Source: Acidobacteriota bacterium | GTDB taxonomy: Bacteria; Acidobacteriota; Vicinamibacteria; Vicinamibacterales; UBA8438 | Assembly (NCBI GenBank): GCA_009838525.1 | Contig: VXRJ01000034.1 | Span: 640-64,639 of the forward strand | Length of the DNA: 64,000 nt | Reading direction: 5' to 3' | Part shown: one piece after another, positions 29,434 to 38,760 of the stretch | Layout: the number at the start of each line of letters is the position of its first letter | Numbering within the stretch: position 1 is the first letter of the stretch | Position numbers and translations under genes: made by a program | The notes under the pieces: model-generated | What the model was told of the DNA's origin: nothing | The model's database searches: none | What the model saw: only the letters and a program-made list of their open reading frames with translations

Positions 29434-29625
29434 ATGGACGAGAAGGACATCCGGAGCGATCCAAGGCAACAACCCGCCGGAGGCGGGGATGCGCTGGCGG
29501 CGCTCGAGAAGCTTCAGTCGTCGCTGCGTGCGCGCAACGTCGACCTGGAGCAGTGGGCGCTGGATGTGGAGTCCGAGCGGCAGGCGACGGGCCTGCATCG
29601 CGGCGCCGCACCACGTAGGAACTGA
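29434..29625 (+). CDS. Small hypothetical protein (63 aa)
   Basis: Short frame from an ATG at 29434 (a GTG at 29422 is an alternative) with AAGGG just upstream. The product is hydrophilic, with a helical segment ALAALEKLQSSLRARNVDLEQWALDVES and a basic C-terminus. It is divergent from the large helicase-nuclease gene and ends 28 bp before the convergent NIPSNAP gene. No family recognised. The frame may be real because it fills an otherwise empty gap and has GC-rich third positions, but evidence is thin. Confidence 0.4.
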   Translation: MDEKDIRSDPRQQPAGGGDALAALEKLQSSLRARNVDLEQWALDVESERQATGLHRGAAPRRN

Positions 29626-29653
29626 GACCGACTGGGGCGACCGGGTGACCGGG

Positions 29654-30112
29654 CTACTTCATGTTGGAGTAGTCGGCCGCGCTCATCATGAACGCCTCGA
29701 TCTCAATCGGCACCTGGTACTTCGCGAGGAGCTCCTTCCAGTCCGGGTCGGCGAGGAAGTTGGCGAACACCTCGTCGCGGTGGGCCCGGTCGCGGTAGGC
29801 CAGCATCCAGATGAGCGTGTTGGGATTCTCCAGGCTCTGCCAGTTCCCCACGATCACGGCGCCGTGCTTCTCGAACAACTCCACCTCGCCCTCGCGGAAG
29901 CGCCGGTGCAGATTGTCGATGCCGCCCGCGCCGTCCCTCTCCGGCTCGGCGGTGTACATGCGGATCTCAAAGCAGCGGGAATCCGGCGCGACGTTCTTCG
30001 CGAATTCCGCGGCGAGGCCGCCGGCCGGGCCGCAGGGCGCGGGATCGTCCTGCGCGTAGGCCGCGCCGCCCAAACCGAGGGTGATGACGAGGGCGAGAAG
30101 AGTGGTTCTCAT
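29654..30112 (-). CDS. Exported NIPSNAP-family protein
   Basis: 152 residues from the ATG at 30112, chosen over the longer frame start at 30175 because AAAGGA lies just upstream and a signal peptide follows (TLLALVITLGLGGAAYAQ-DD). The mature part shows the ferredoxin-like NIPSNAP pattern: CFEIRMYTAEPERDGAGG, LFEKHGAVIVGNWQSLENPNTLIWMLAYRDRAHRDEVF. Two cysteines (PCGP and RCFE) could pair. Such proteins are stress- or metabolism-linked with no fixed reaction. It is divergent from the PQQ dehydrogenase gene across a 131-bp gap. Confidence 0.87.
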   Translation of the reverse strand: MRTTLLALVITLGLGGAAYAQDDPAPCGPAGGLAAEFAKNVAPDSRCFEIRMYTAEPERDGAGGIDNLHRRFREGEVELFEKHGAVIVGNWQSLENPNTLIWMLAYRDRAHRDEVFANFLADPDWKELLAKYQVPIEIEAFMMSAADYSNMK

Positions 30113-30185
30113 GACTGTTTTCCTTTCTGAATCGGCCAATGACGGAACACTAACCGAAATCCGTCCGAACCGCACGGATCACCAC

Positions 30186-30211
30186 TTGGGCTCACGCGCC
30201 GGTGGCATAAT
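30186..30211 (+). promoter_or_regulatory. Predicted promoter of first PQQ dehydrogenase gene
   Basis: TTGGGC (30186-30191) and CATAAT (30206-30211) with a 14-bp spacer precede the GAGAGGAGG ribosome binding site and the ATG at 30244. Confidence 0.35.
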
Positions 30212-30243
30212 CGGCCAGGATCTCGGTACGGAGAGGAGGCAGC

Positions 30244-32028
30244 ATGCCCGCACCCGGCTGGCCGTCGTTTCTGCTGAGGTTTCTCGCCTGCGGCATTGCC
30301 GCCATCTTCGTGACTGGCGTGATCGGGCCCGTGCTGTTCGCGCAGGACGCCGATCGCATCCGGCCGGTCACCGACGTGGAACTCGAGAACCCGAGCCCCG
30401 ACGAGTGGCTGATGTGGCGCCGGACGCTCGACGGCTGGGGCTACAGCCCGCTCGACCAGGTCAATCGAGACAACGTGGCCGACCTCCGGCTGGTCTGGTC
30501 ACGCGCCCTCCAGCCAGGGCGCCAGCAGGGGACGCCGCTGGTTCGTGGCGGCGTCATGTTCATGCCGAACCCGCGCGACATCATCCAGGCCATAGACGCG
30601 GTGACGGGCGATCTGATCTGGGAGCACCGCCGCGATCGCCCCGACGATCTGGCCGACTACATGATCGGCACGCTGATCGACACCAACCGGAACATCGCCA
30701 TCCATGGCGAGCTGATTATCGATACCAGCATGGACGACCACATCTTCGCCCTGCACGCGGAGACCGGCGAGGTGGTGTGGGACACCGAGATTCTCGACTA
30801 CCAGGTGAACCCGGCCAACCAGACGTCGGGGCCGATCGTCTCCGGCGGAAGGGTGTTCTCCGGACGGAGTTGCGACCCGCGCGGCGGCCCGAACGGTTGC
30901 GTCATCACCGCGCACGATGCGGCGACCGGCGAGGAGCTGTGGCGTCGGCGGCTGATTCCGGCCCCCGGCGAGCCGGGCGACGAGACGTGGGGCGACGTCC
31001 CGTTCGAGCAGAGGACGCATGTCGGTTCGTGGATGGTTCCGAGCTACGACCCGGAGCTGAACCTGGTCTACGTCGGCACGTCGGTTACGTCGCCGGCGCC
31101 GAAGTACATGCTTGGAGGCACGGACCTTGCACACCTCTACCACAACTCCACCCTCGCCCTGCACGGGGATACCGGCGAGATCGTCTGGTATTACCAGCAC
31201 ATGAACGACCACTGGGATCTCGACCACCCGTTCGAGCGCCTGCTCGTCGATACCGCCGTGCGGCCGGATCCGTCCGCCGTGAGCTGGATCAACCCGCGGC
31301 TGCAACCGGGCGAGGAGCGGCGCGTCGTGACCGGCATTCCCGGCAAGACGGGCATCGTCTACACCCTGGACCGCGAGACCGGGGAGTTCCTGTGGGCGAC
31401 GCCGACCATCGTCCAGAACGTCGTCAGCGGCATCGACGGCGCGACCGGCGCGGTGACCGAGAACGCGGAGCTGATCTTCACCTCCCAGGGCCAGACGGTG
31501 CTGGCCTGCCCGCACGCCAGCGGCGGGAAGGACTGGGAAGCCGGAGCCTACAGCCCGCTGACCAACACGATGTACATGCCGCTACGCAACGTCTGCTCCC
31601 AGATGATGGCAATGGCCGAGCCTGACGAGCTGGACGAGGCCCGCCGGCTCTACGCCATCGCCTGGCGCCCCGAGATCGCGCCCGGGACCGACCAGGTCGG
31701 GAGCGTCCAGGCGATCTCGGCCGAGACCGGGGAGGTGGTCTGGAACTACCAGCAGCGGGCCGCCACCATGGCGCTCGCGGCCACCGGGGGCGGGCTCATC
31801 TTCGGCGGCGACGTAAACGGACGATTCCGGGCCTTCGACCACGAGACGGGTGAGATCCTGTGGGAAGTCAACCTCGGCTCGCCCGTTTCCGGCTTCCCTA
31901 TCACTTACGCGGTGGACGGCCGGCAGTACGTCGCGGTCAGCACCGGCTATGGTCGCTTTCTGGAACTGACGCCGGAACTACGCCCCAGCACCGGGAACAA
32001 CCTCTTCGTCTTCACCCTGTCTGAGTGA
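30244..32028 (+). CDS. PQQ-dependent dehydrogenase, eight-bladed quinoprotein (paralogue 1)
   Basis: 594 residues with an N-terminal signal/anchor (FLACGIAAIFVTGVIG). Repeated W-motifs such as GDLIWEH, GEVVWDT, GEELWRRR, GEIVWYYQ and GEILWEVN mark a beta-propeller of the PQQ alcohol dehydrogenase type. The active-site region reads NDHWDLDHP: the catalytic Asp (about 325) is followed by a second Asp at +2 (327), the DxD signature known for lanthanide-dependent (XoxF-type) enzymes. It lacks a fused cytochrome c domain. About 80% similar by eye to the gene at 46674 and sharing the same N-terminal layout. A good GAGGAGGC ribosome binding site precedes the start. Probable substrate: an alcohol or aldehyde in the periplasm. 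Confidence 0.9.
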   Translation: MPAPGWPSFLLRFLACGIAAIFVTGVIGPVLFAQDADRIRPVTDVELENPSPDEWLMWRRTLDGWGYSPLDQVNRDNVADLRLVWSRALQPGRQQGTPLVRGGVMFMPNPRDIIQAIDAVTGDLIWEHRRDRPDDLADYMIGTLIDTNRNIAIHGELIIDTSMDDHIFALHAETGEVVWDTEILDYQVNPANQTSGPIVSGGRVFSGRSCDPRGGPNGCVITAHDAATGEELWRRRLIPAPGEPGDETWGDVPFEQRTHVGSWMVPSYDPELNLVYVGTSVTSPAPKYMLGGTDLAHLYHNSTLALHGDTGEIVWYYQHMNDHWDLDHPFERLLVDTAVRPDPSAVSWINPRLQPGEERRVVTGIPGKTGIVYTLDRETGEFLWATPTIVQNVVSGIDGATGAVTENAELIFTSQGQTVLACPHASGGKDWEAGAYSPLTNTMYMPLRNVCSQMMAMAEPDELDEARRLYAIAWRPEIAPGTDQVGSVQAISAETGEVVWNYQQRAATMALAATGGGLIFGGDVNGRFRAFDHETGEILWEVNLGSPVSGFPITYAVDGRQYVAVSTGYGRFLELTPELRPSTGNNLFVFTLSE

Positions 32029-32127
32029 CCCATAGTTGTCTGCCAGAGTCCAGAGTAGTGCAGACATGAGCGTAGACTACTGACGCTCGCGCGATGCTCG
32101 TGTAGACACTCGCGATCCTCGAGGGGC

Positions 32128-33513
32128 ATGAAAGTCGAATTCTCCGTCGGGCAGTGGATTGCGGTAGCGGCAGTGACGCTCGCACTGTTAACCGCGCTGC
32201 TTGGTGGAGTCGTGTGGATTATCGAGCGCATGGACCCGACGCGCGAGGATCTTGAGCGCGAGATTCGTTCTGTTTCGAATGCACTGACGCCGGCAAGAGA
32301 CACGGCTGGCACCCAGCGCGGCACCACGCGGGAGCAGATGGACGAGGTGCCAGGCTGGGGAATCCACGAGACTGTCGCCGCCTATTTGGAACAGAGCGCC
32401 CTCGAGGTCGCCCTGGGTGCTGAGGGAAGGCTCGAAGGGCCTGCGGCGGAGTGGTTTCGCGCCGAGGCGGCCGAGGCCCAATTTGTATTCATCGGCGAAG
32501 AGCATGATGTCCGGGAGGTCCCGATTCTAGCGGGCGCTCTTTGGCGGGAGCTCGTCCCTCTGGGCTACAAGCACGTAGCGGTCGAAGCTGGCCCTTGGCT
32601 CGGCGACAGGCTCGACAAGTTCGCAAGATTCGCCGATCAACAGGCCCTTGCTCATTTCCGGGAGGCAACCTTGCCTCGTCTGCCGAACAATAGCGTGCCG
32701 CCGATCTCGGAGGAGGATGTTGCCTTCTACAAGTTACTTGGCAGCGTCAGCGGCCCACACCGGAAGTCTGCGGCTCCTTTGATTTGGGGACTGGATGCCG
32801 AGTATCGAGCCGCTCCATTACTGGAAAGGCTGGCGGCGCTGTCGCCGCGGCTCGCGCAGCGACAGGCCGCACAGTCCTTGTTGGAGGAAGTAGGGGCTGC
32901 GGAGAGAAGCGGCGATTACAATACTCGTGCCTTCCGAAGTGCCATCGAGCAAGTCATCCAGCAGGCGGGAGCCAAGCCGGAGACCGAGGTGCGCTACATA
33001 CTTGATGCGTTGCGTTGGCGAATTACCGCCCCCCAGGAACACACGAGTCGCGACCTCAAGAAGGAGCTCTTCTTGCGCCAATACGAAGCTGCGAAGGAAG
33101 AAGGCGAACCGAAGCCGCGCGTGATGTTCCGGCTCGGTGCTTACCATGCCGCCCGCGGATTGATGCATGACTTCGGCTCCTCTACACTCGCTAATTTTGT
33201 CGGGGAATTGGCGATCGCTGAGGGATCGAAGATGCTGAACCTTGCGATTATCAACTGCCAGGATACTTCTCCCGGGGACTTTCCCAGACCTTGCACCTGG
33301 GAGCAACAGAGAGCGCTGCAGCCATTTCGCTCCGCCGCCGTAGCAGACTGGACATTGTTCGACCTTCGAGGGCTGCGCGCACCGCTGAGACAAGCGCGAC
33401 TGAACGCACTGCAGTCTTATCCGGCTGGGTGGGAGTATTGGAATCTCGTAATGTCGTTTGACGCCGTGGTCCTTCTAGGCCGTTCCGAGCCAAGCCGGCT
33501 TGCGGGCGAATAG
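32128..33513 (+). CDS. Membrane-anchored EreA/ChaN-like fold protein
   Basis: 461 residues. One N-terminal helix (WIAVAAVTLALLTALLGGVVWII) anchors it. The rest resembles the erythromycin-esterase/ChaN superfamily: FVFIGEEHDVREVPILAGALWREL (conserved Glu-His-Asp-x-Arg-Glu), HVAVEAGPWLG and RLGAYHAARGL near the C-terminus. No macrolide resistance role is implied. Codon use is visibly richer in A/T-ending codons than in the flanking genes, so recent acquisition is possible. The upstream 99-bp gap is AT-richer and contains short repeated gtagac/cagac sequences. Confidence 0.6.
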   Translation: MKVEFSVGQWIAVAAVTLALLTALLGGVVWIIERMDPTREDLEREIRSVSNALTPARDTAGTQRGTTREQMDEVPGWGIHETVAAYLEQSALEVALGAEGRLEGPAAEWFRAEAAEAQFVFIGEEHDVREVPILAGALWRELVPLGYKHVAVEAGPWLGDRLDKFARFADQQALAHFREATLPRLPNNSVPPISEEDVAFYKLLGSVSGPHRKSAAPLIWGLDAEYRAAPLLERLAALSPRLAQRQAAQSLLEEVGAAERSGDYNTRAFRSAIEQVIQQAGAKPETEVRYILDALRWRITAPQEHTSRDLKKELFLRQYEAAKEEGEPKPRVMFRLGAYHAARGLMHDFGSSTLANFVGELAIAEGSKMLNLAIINCQDTSPGDFPRPCTWEQQRALQPFRSAAVADWTLFDLRGLRAPLRQARLNALQSYPAGWEYWNLVMSFDAVVLLGRSEPSRLAGE

Positions 33514-33531
33514 GGAGTCCCGTTCAGCTCG

Positions 33532-34092
33532 TCATGGCCACAGCCATCCGAAGGCGCCTCCGGTGAGCAGGCCGTAGATCAGCCCGTCGAACATGCTGCG
33601 CACGGTCGCAGCCCAGCCCTGGGACAGCCAGATCGCGTCCTGGGCGTGCGCGAGGGCGTAGCCCATGAAGGCTGTGGTCGATGCGACTTGGAAGACGGAC
33701 AGGTACGCGGCATCCGGCCCGAGCGCCAGCCCGGTGACGTAGGCCGTAAACAGACCCACGACTACGCAATACGCAAACCACTGCGCTAACTGCTTGCCCA
33801 TCCCGGAAGGACCGCCGCCTTGCAGCACGGTCATGAATGCGCAGGGACCCCGCTCGGCCCTGGCCTGGAACTCCTTGCTCCTGAGCACTTCCATGCTCTT
33901 CGCATAGGGGATCGAGTAGTTGCCCGGCTGGAGGTCAAAACCGCGCAGGGCGTCCATGACGCCGTCCTCGTCGGGCACGCCCTGGAAGTCGTTCTTGTGC
34001 CAGTTGAGAAACATGTGGATGACTGAACTCGCAACGAAGACGAGTACGGCGGACACCAGGATCGGCAGCCAGAGGCTGAAGGCGGAAACCAT
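33532..34092 (-). CDS. Four-helix membrane protein of unknown function
   Basis: 186 residues, with a strong AAAGGAG ribosome binding site eight bases before the ATG at 34092. An N-terminal helix (LWLPILVSAVLVFVASSVIHMF) is followed by a soluble loop with NWHKNDFQGVPDEDGVMDALR, then three C-terminal helices (WFAYCVVVGLFTAYVTGL, VFQVASTTAFMGYALA, SMFDGLIYGLLTGGAFGW). I do not know the family. The invariant-looking HMFLNWHKNDF segment is worth a profile search. The gene stands alone between genes on the other strand. Confidence 0.75.
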   Translation of the reverse strand: MVSAFSLWLPILVSAVLVFVASSVIHMFLNWHKNDFQGVPDEDGVMDALRGFDLQPGNYSIPYAKSMEVLRSKEFQARAERGPCAFMTVLQGGGPSGMGKQLAQWFAYCVVVGLFTAYVTGLALGPDAAYLSVFQVASTTAFMGYALAHAQDAIWLSQGWAATVRSMFDGLIYGLLTGGAFGWLWP

Positions 34093-34254
34093 GTGATCAC
34101 TCCTTTGTATGGCGGCTGGAGTCAGGAGCTACGGCCGGGGCCGGACAGTCGTCCTCGGTCATGACGCGGTTCGACTAGACTATAAGTCAATCCCCGCGGG
34201 CTCACTCCCAGGGTCGCCCGTTGGTATTCGGCCACAATCCGGGCGGAACTTCCC

Positions 34255-35094
34255 ATGAGATCGTCAGCGTTCGGCGTCCTGTTTGCGGCGCTGCTGGTGC
34301 TTGCCCCGGGAGCAACGCCATGGCTGCGGGCGGCGCACGCCCAGACGCCCCCGCCACGCGGCCCGTACATCAGCATCGGGCTGGCGGCATTGGCCGCGCA
34401 GGGCGCCCGGTTCGCCGACGGCGCTGACGAAGGCCACGCCCCGCTGTATGGCCGGCCAGAGCTGTTCACAATCGGCGACTTCGATACCGTGCTGCTGTCG
34501 CAGGCCGCCGCCGGGTATCGCTTCACGCCGCGCCTCCGCTTCCAGGTGGGATTCGGCATGGCCCGGCAGTTCGAATTCCGCGGCACGGCCAACTACCCTC
34601 GGGCGGGTGCGGTCCAGCCCGCAGCGGCCGATCTGCGCACCCGGCAACTTCTGGCGGCCGGGTTCTATGACGTTGCTGTCTGGCCGATCGGACGAGGCCT
34701 GCAGATCGAGCCGTACGTAGGCGCCGGTATTGGGTTCACGGATTACCGCCTGGACAACTTCGTCCAGCGGTTTCCTGATCCCGATGATGCGGCGGGTTAC
34801 TTGCGGCGGGGGCCGGCGGGAGAGGTGCCGTTCACCGGCCTGCCGTCGGGCCGCGGCCGGTCGGCGACGGGCATGGTGACGGTCGGTGTGGCGGTCCCCA
34901 TGGCTGACCGCGTGCGCTTCGACGTGGCGTACCGCTACACGGACGCCGGATCCGTGGGCACTGCGGCTGGTGGCGACATCCTCATAGTGCGGTACCACCG
35001 CGGGAACCGGTCGGAGGTAGAGGTCCCCATCAACGAGACGACCGCCGATTTCCGCACACACGGTGTGCTGGCTACGCTCCGGGTCGAATTCTGA
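34255..35094 (+). CDS. Outer-membrane beta-barrel protein
   Basis: 279 residues. The signal peptide ends at AAHAQ-TPP. The mature chain alternates hydrophobic and polar residues with aromatic girdles (YISIGLAALAAQGARF, FQVGFGMARQFEFRG, LQIEPYVGAGIGFTDYRL, RFDVAYRYTDAGSV) and ends ATLRVEF with a C-terminal Phe. This is the OMP_b-brl pattern. The substrate is unknown. The coding end lies four bases from the convergent stop of the DASS transporter gene. Confidence 0.8.
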   Translation: MRSSAFGVLFAALLVLAPGATPWLRAAHAQTPPPRGPYISIGLAALAAQGARFADGADEGHAPLYGRPELFTIGDFDTVLLSQAAAGYRFTPRLRFQVGFGMARQFEFRGTANYPRAGAVQPAAADLRTRQLLAAGFYDVAVWPIGRGLQIEPYVGAGIGFTDYRLDNFVQRFPDPDDAAGYLRRGPAGEVPFTGLPSGRGRSATGMVTVGVAVPMADRVRFDVAYRYTDAGSVGTAAGGDILIVRYHRGNRSEVEVPINETTADFRTHGVLATLRVEF

Positions 35095-35098
35095 CGCG

Positions 35099-36532
35099 TC
35101 AACCTGCAGTGAACGCCTGTAGCGCCGGCACGAGGATCATGCTCAGCACGATCACGAGGACCGACGTGACGACGGTGGCGACGGCTCCGACTCTGAACAT
35201 CGTCCCGAATCCAACCGCTCCGAACGCGAACGTCGCGGCCACGGCCGGGCTGGACCAGGGAAGCGCCACCGCCTGCGCGGTCCCCGCGATAATCCGCGCG
35301 AGAATCGCGGGGTTGTAGCCGAGAGCCTCCGCAATCGGGAAGAGCATCGTGGAGACCATCACGGACGTCGCCGTGCCGCTGGCCAATTGCGTCAACGCTG
35401 GCGTGGCCAGGCCCGCCACCCAGGGTAACGCTCCCGCGGTGACGTTGCCCGTGAGCATGGCGACCAGCCAATCGAGCAGGCCCAGACTGGCCAGCACGTC
35501 GGCGAGCGCCGCCCCGCCGACGACCAGGAACAGCACGTTCCACCCGACGCCTTCCTGGAAGTCCTTCGCCTCCAGGGTCATTTCGCCTCGCCTGGTATCC
35601 GCCGGAAGCAGGAAGAGCAGCACCATCGCCACCGGAGGCACGTACCAGATGTCGAGAAACTCGGCCGTGACGATCGTGGGGAGGGTCCACAGGACCAGCA
35701 TCAGGATCAGCACGAACAGGACGTTCTTTTCCCCCTGGCTCATCGGTCCAAGCTGTTCGAGTTCCTTCCGAAAGCGGGCGCGGGCGTCGGAGATGTCGTA
35801 CGCCTCGGGCCGCAGCATGAACTTCAGGATCAAGTAGCAGACCGGAAGGTGAGCGGCCGTCAGGAGAACTCCGGTCGATGTCCACTGTGCGAACGTGACG
35901 CTGTAGCCGGTCAACTGTTCCAGCAACGAAACGGTCAGCGCGTTGAAGACGATGCCGGCCGGTGTTGCCAGTCCGCCGGCGGCCGCACCGTACAGAACGG
36001 CCAGGCTCGCCGCCGCGGCCATCCGCGACGCGCCGGGCGCCACGGACCGGGTGAGCGACAAGACGACCGGTGTCACCGTCACGATGACCGCCAGGTCGCT
36101 GACCGCCGCGGACATCACCGCCGACACGACCAGGATCGCGAGTATGAGCCCGCTGCCGGAACCCGCCACTCCCGGCAGGCAGAGCGCGGTCAAGGCGATT
36201 CTGCGCGCCAGGCCGTGTTTCTGAAACGCGTGCCCGAAGAGCATGATGCCCAGCAGCCAGGGAAGGATGACCTGGCCGTACCGGGCGGCTACCTCGGAGA
36301 AGGGCATCGCACCGAGCGGAAGCAGAACGAGCGGCAGGAAGCTGCTGACGGCCCACGGCACCGGCATGGTCACCCACCACACCACCGTCCAGGCGCAACT
36401 GCTCAGGGCGAAGTGCGCTTCCGGCGCCAGGCCGTTCAGCGGTACGGCGTAGACGATGGCGAACGCCAGCGGTCCCGCGAGCAGGCGCGGCACGAACGTC
36501 CGCGGGCTGGTCGGGCTCTCAGCGGCCGCCAC
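35099..36532 (-). CDS. SLC13/DASS-family sodium:dicarboxylate-type transporter
   Basis: 477 residues from a GTG at 36532. About eleven hydrophobic helices. DASS-family features include the SNT-like motif in the first repeat (ILVVSAVMSAAVSDLAVIVTVTPV) and the second repeat (ATPALTQLASGTATSVMVSTMLFPIAEALG) with family-typical PA/ASG context. The family moves citrate, succinate or sulfate with sodium. The start overlaps the 3' end of the NCS2 permease gene by 14 bases, so the two are co-translated. Substrate is not predictable; the second motif's Asn is replaced by Thr. Confidence 0.85.
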   Translation of the reverse strand: MAAAESPTSPRTFVPRLLAGPLAFAIVYAVPLNGLAPEAHFALSSCAWTVVWWVTMPVPWAVSSFLPLVLLPLGAMPFSEVAARYGQVILPWLLGIMLFGHAFQKHGLARRIALTALCLPGVAGSGSGLILAILVVSAVMSAAVSDLAVIVTVTPVVLSLTRSVAPGASRMAAAASLAVLYGAAAGGLATPAGIVFNALTVSLLEQLTGYSVTFAQWTSTGVLLTAAHLPVCYLILKFMLRPEAYDISDARARFRKELEQLGPMSQGEKNVLFVLILMLVLWTLPTIVTAEFLDIWYVPPVAMVLLFLLPADTRRGEMTLEAKDFQEGVGWNVLFLVVGGAALADVLASLGLLDWLVAMLTGNVTAGALPWVAGLATPALTQLASGTATSVMVSTMLFPIAEALGYNPAILARIIAGTAQAVALPWSSPAVAATFAFGAVGFGTMFRVGAVATVVTSVLVIVLSMILVPALQAFTAG

Positions 36533-38282
36533 GGCTCGCCTCCGGGACTTCGACGTGGATCGTCACGATATCCGAGTCGTGGAACTGCTGGTGGCGAACG
36601 GAGGACGCGATGTGGCGCAACAGTCGAAGCGAGACTTCCCGCTCCATCAGCACGTCGTCGGGCCTGTCCGCCAGCAGTCCGATCTGGTCCTGAACGTTCT
36701 CCTCGCCAGCTCCCGCAATGAACTCGAGGACGGCGCCACCGCTCTCCTTGCGGGCCCTCAGCAGCAGGCGCCGCCGGTCGCGGTCTTCCCGCTTCTCATC
36801 CTGACCGGCAAGCGTCAGCAACGTTTCCTCGCTGGCGGCGTCGAGACGGTCGACCATCTTCGTTCCCCAGCCGTTCCGGGATGCGAACGCGCCCAGAAAC
36901 TTCCTGATCTTCGGCAACACGGACGGATCGAGCTCGACTTCGATCTGACTGCGGCGGGGCGCCGTCGCTTCCAGAAACAGGGTCATGAAGATGGCTGCGA
37001 GACCGCCGGCCGTAATCCCGTTCTGCAGCAGGCCACCCGCGAGTTCCGCCAGCAGCTCGGGGAATATCAGGTCGTTCTGGCAGCCGACGCCGACCCAGAA
37101 TGCCACGCCGGCGATGAGTGCCTTGCGATGATCGATTCCGCCCTGCACGACTTCCGTCATGCCGCGGACAAAGCTCATCGCCAGCACGACGGTCAGGTAG
37201 GCGACGACGACCGGGCTGGGTATCGCGAGGATCATCGCAATCAGTTTGGGCAGGAACGCCAGGGCGATCAGCACGCAACCGCCGGCGATTCCGACGCGGC
37301 GGGCCGCGACTCCCGTCAGCTCGACGGTGGGGACGCTGACTCCGATGGTCTGGGTCGGCATTATGCCCGTGAGTCCGGACAGCAGCTTGCCGATACCGTC
37401 CGCGGCCACCGCCCCCTCGACCGCCCGGTAGTCCACGGCCCGCGGCCGGCGCCACGACACGCGCTGGATGGCGACGGCCCCGGTGATCGTCTGGATGGCG
37501 CCGATGAGGGCCACGAAAACGAAGGCGGGAAAGAGCTCCACGAACGCCGGGCCCAGGTCGGGGCCGATACCGGGCCAGCCACCCTCCGGCAGGCCGATCC
37601 ACGGCGTCCGGCCGACGCGATCCGGATCGTACAGGCCCAGCGATCCGGCAACCACCGAGCCGACTACAACCCCGATGAGGGGAGCCCACAGGCGGAGCGT
37701 CGCGCTCCCCTTCAGAGAGATGGTGCTGATGACGGCAATCGTCGCCAACGCGGTGAGGGGCGCGTCGAGAGGTGCCGCGTCGCCTGGCACGGCGGTCAGG
37801 CGGCCGAATACGACCGGCAGCACGGTAGCCGGTACGAGCATGTTGACCGTACCGACGATGGTCGGGGTCAGAAGCCGCCTGAACAGGGAAAGCCGCATCG
37901 AAATGACGATCGGGACAAGTGACGATGCGACGACCAGAGTGGCGAGCAGCGCCGGACCCCCCTCGATGAGGGCGCTGACGCAGACGCCGATATAAGCGCC
38001 CGCGGGGCCCATCGCAAGCACGTAACCGGCTCCGATCCGGCCCAGCCGTACCGCTTGCAGCGCCGTGGAGATGCCGCTGACGGCGACCGCGCTGAACACG
38101 GCCCAGGACAGGTACGCTTCCGTCCCGCCTGCGGTCTGGATGACGATGGTGGGGATCAGGACGATACTGGCCAGTCCGAGAACGACGAGCTGGACGCCGG
38201 AGCCGAGGGTCAGGGCTGCCGGGGGATTCTCGTCGGGCTGGTAGCGAACGGTTGGAGCGCGCCGCGCGTCACCGTCGGTCAC
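36519..38282 (-). CDS. NCS2 (xanthine/uracil) permease with extra C-terminal domain
   Basis: 587 residues from a GTG at 38282, longer than the usual 430-480. The N-terminal 430 residues form the 14-helix NCS2/UraA fold: AAYLSWAVFSAVAVSGISTALQ, GYVLAMGPAGAYIG, and IMPTQTIGVSVPTVELTGVAARRVG, a form of the NCS2 signature motif. The C-terminal ~140 residues are soluble, beginning KIRKFLGAFASRNGWGTKMVDRLDAASEE. They look like a histidine-kinase/RsbW-type ATPase-like fold, but the Asn and Asp residues for ATP are not visible, so it is likely degenerate. It may regulate transport. The gene precedes and overlaps the DASS transporter gene. Confidence 0.85.
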   Translation of the reverse strand: MTDGDARRAPTVRYQPDENPPAALTLGSGVQLVVLGLASIVLIPTIVIQTAGGTEAYLSWAVFSAVAVSGISTALQAVRLGRIGAGYVLAMGPAGAYIGVCVSALIEGGPALLATLVVASSLVPIVISMRLSLFRRLLTPTIVGTVNMLVPATVLPVVFGRLTAVPGDAAPLDAPLTALATIAVISTISLKGSATLRLWAPLIGVVVGSVVAGSLGLYDPDRVGRTPWIGLPEGGWPGIGPDLGPAFVELFPAFVFVALIGAIQTITGAVAIQRVSWRRPRAVDYRAVEGAVAADGIGKLLSGLTGIMPTQTIGVSVPTVELTGVAARRVGIAGGCVLIALAFLPKLIAMILAIPSPVVVAYLTVVLAMSFVRGMTEVVQGGIDHRKALIAGVAFWVGVGCQNDLIFPELLAELAGGLLQNGITAGGLAAIFMTLFLEATAPRRSQIEVELDPSVLPKIRKFLGAFASRNGWGTKMVDRLDAASEETLLTLAGQDEKREDRDRRRLLLRARKESGGAVLEFIAGAGEENVQDQIGLLADRPDDVLMEREVSLRLLRHIASSVRHQQFHDSDIVTIHVEVPEASRGGR

Positions 38283-38353
38283 CAGGTTCCCCCGTCCGGG
38301 TCCTGCGCGTCCCGTTGAACCTCACGCCCTGAGGCGGTTGGCGCGCCGTGCGC

Positions 38354-38653
38354 TTAGCCGGGTCGGCCCGTCAACCAGTTCCAGGGCCTGATGTGGGATT
38401 CGGCCAAGAGGTCCGCCTGCCAGTAGGGACTGTCGGTCACGAAAGCGCGTGCTGCGTCGAGCGAGGGAGCTTCCAGCACCAGCATCAGGCCGTTCGGAGT
38501 CCCTCCGCTCTCGTCGAGCGTCGGCCCGGCATGATGAACAGTCACGTCACGGTGCTGCGGGTGATCGTGAAGGTAGGCCGAGAATTCATCCCTCAGGCGG
38601 AGCCGCTCCTGTGTCGTTCCTTCTCTTTGCGTGGCGAAGACTACGTAATGCAT
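38354..38653 (-). CDS. YCII-like domain protein
   Basis: 99 residues from an ATG at 38653, chosen over an upstream ATG because the YCII fold starts here and a GGAGGA lies eight bases upstream. The sequence MHYVVFATQREGTTQER, HAGPTLDES, GLMLVLEAPSLDAARAFV, DSPYW and ESHIRPWNW is the YCII pattern of short ferredoxin-like proteins, with the conserved His and Asp (HHAGP, TDSPY) that form the putative active site. Function in the family is poorly defined; possibly a small hydrolase or isomerase. It lies downstream of the beta-lactamase-family gene and the 54-residue membrane protein on the same strand. Confidence 0.87.
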   Translation of the reverse strand: MHYVVFATQREGTTQERLRLRDEFSAYLHDHPQHRDVTVHHAGPTLDESGGTPNGLMLVLEAPSLDAARAFVTDSPYWQADLLAESHIRPWNWLTGRPG

Positions 38654-38760
38654 GTGGCACAGTCCTCCTTTGGACGGCTGCAGGGCCAACCGGCGATGCC
38701 TTGGAGTCTACAAGAACAGAATGCGCCCGTCAGCCGGGAAAGCAGTCGGGTAAGCGATGG

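Noticed and set aside
32128-33513. Calling the EreA/ChaN-like protein a macrolide-resistance esterase
   Set aside because: Only the fold-level motifs match; no evidence for antibiotic hydrolysis.
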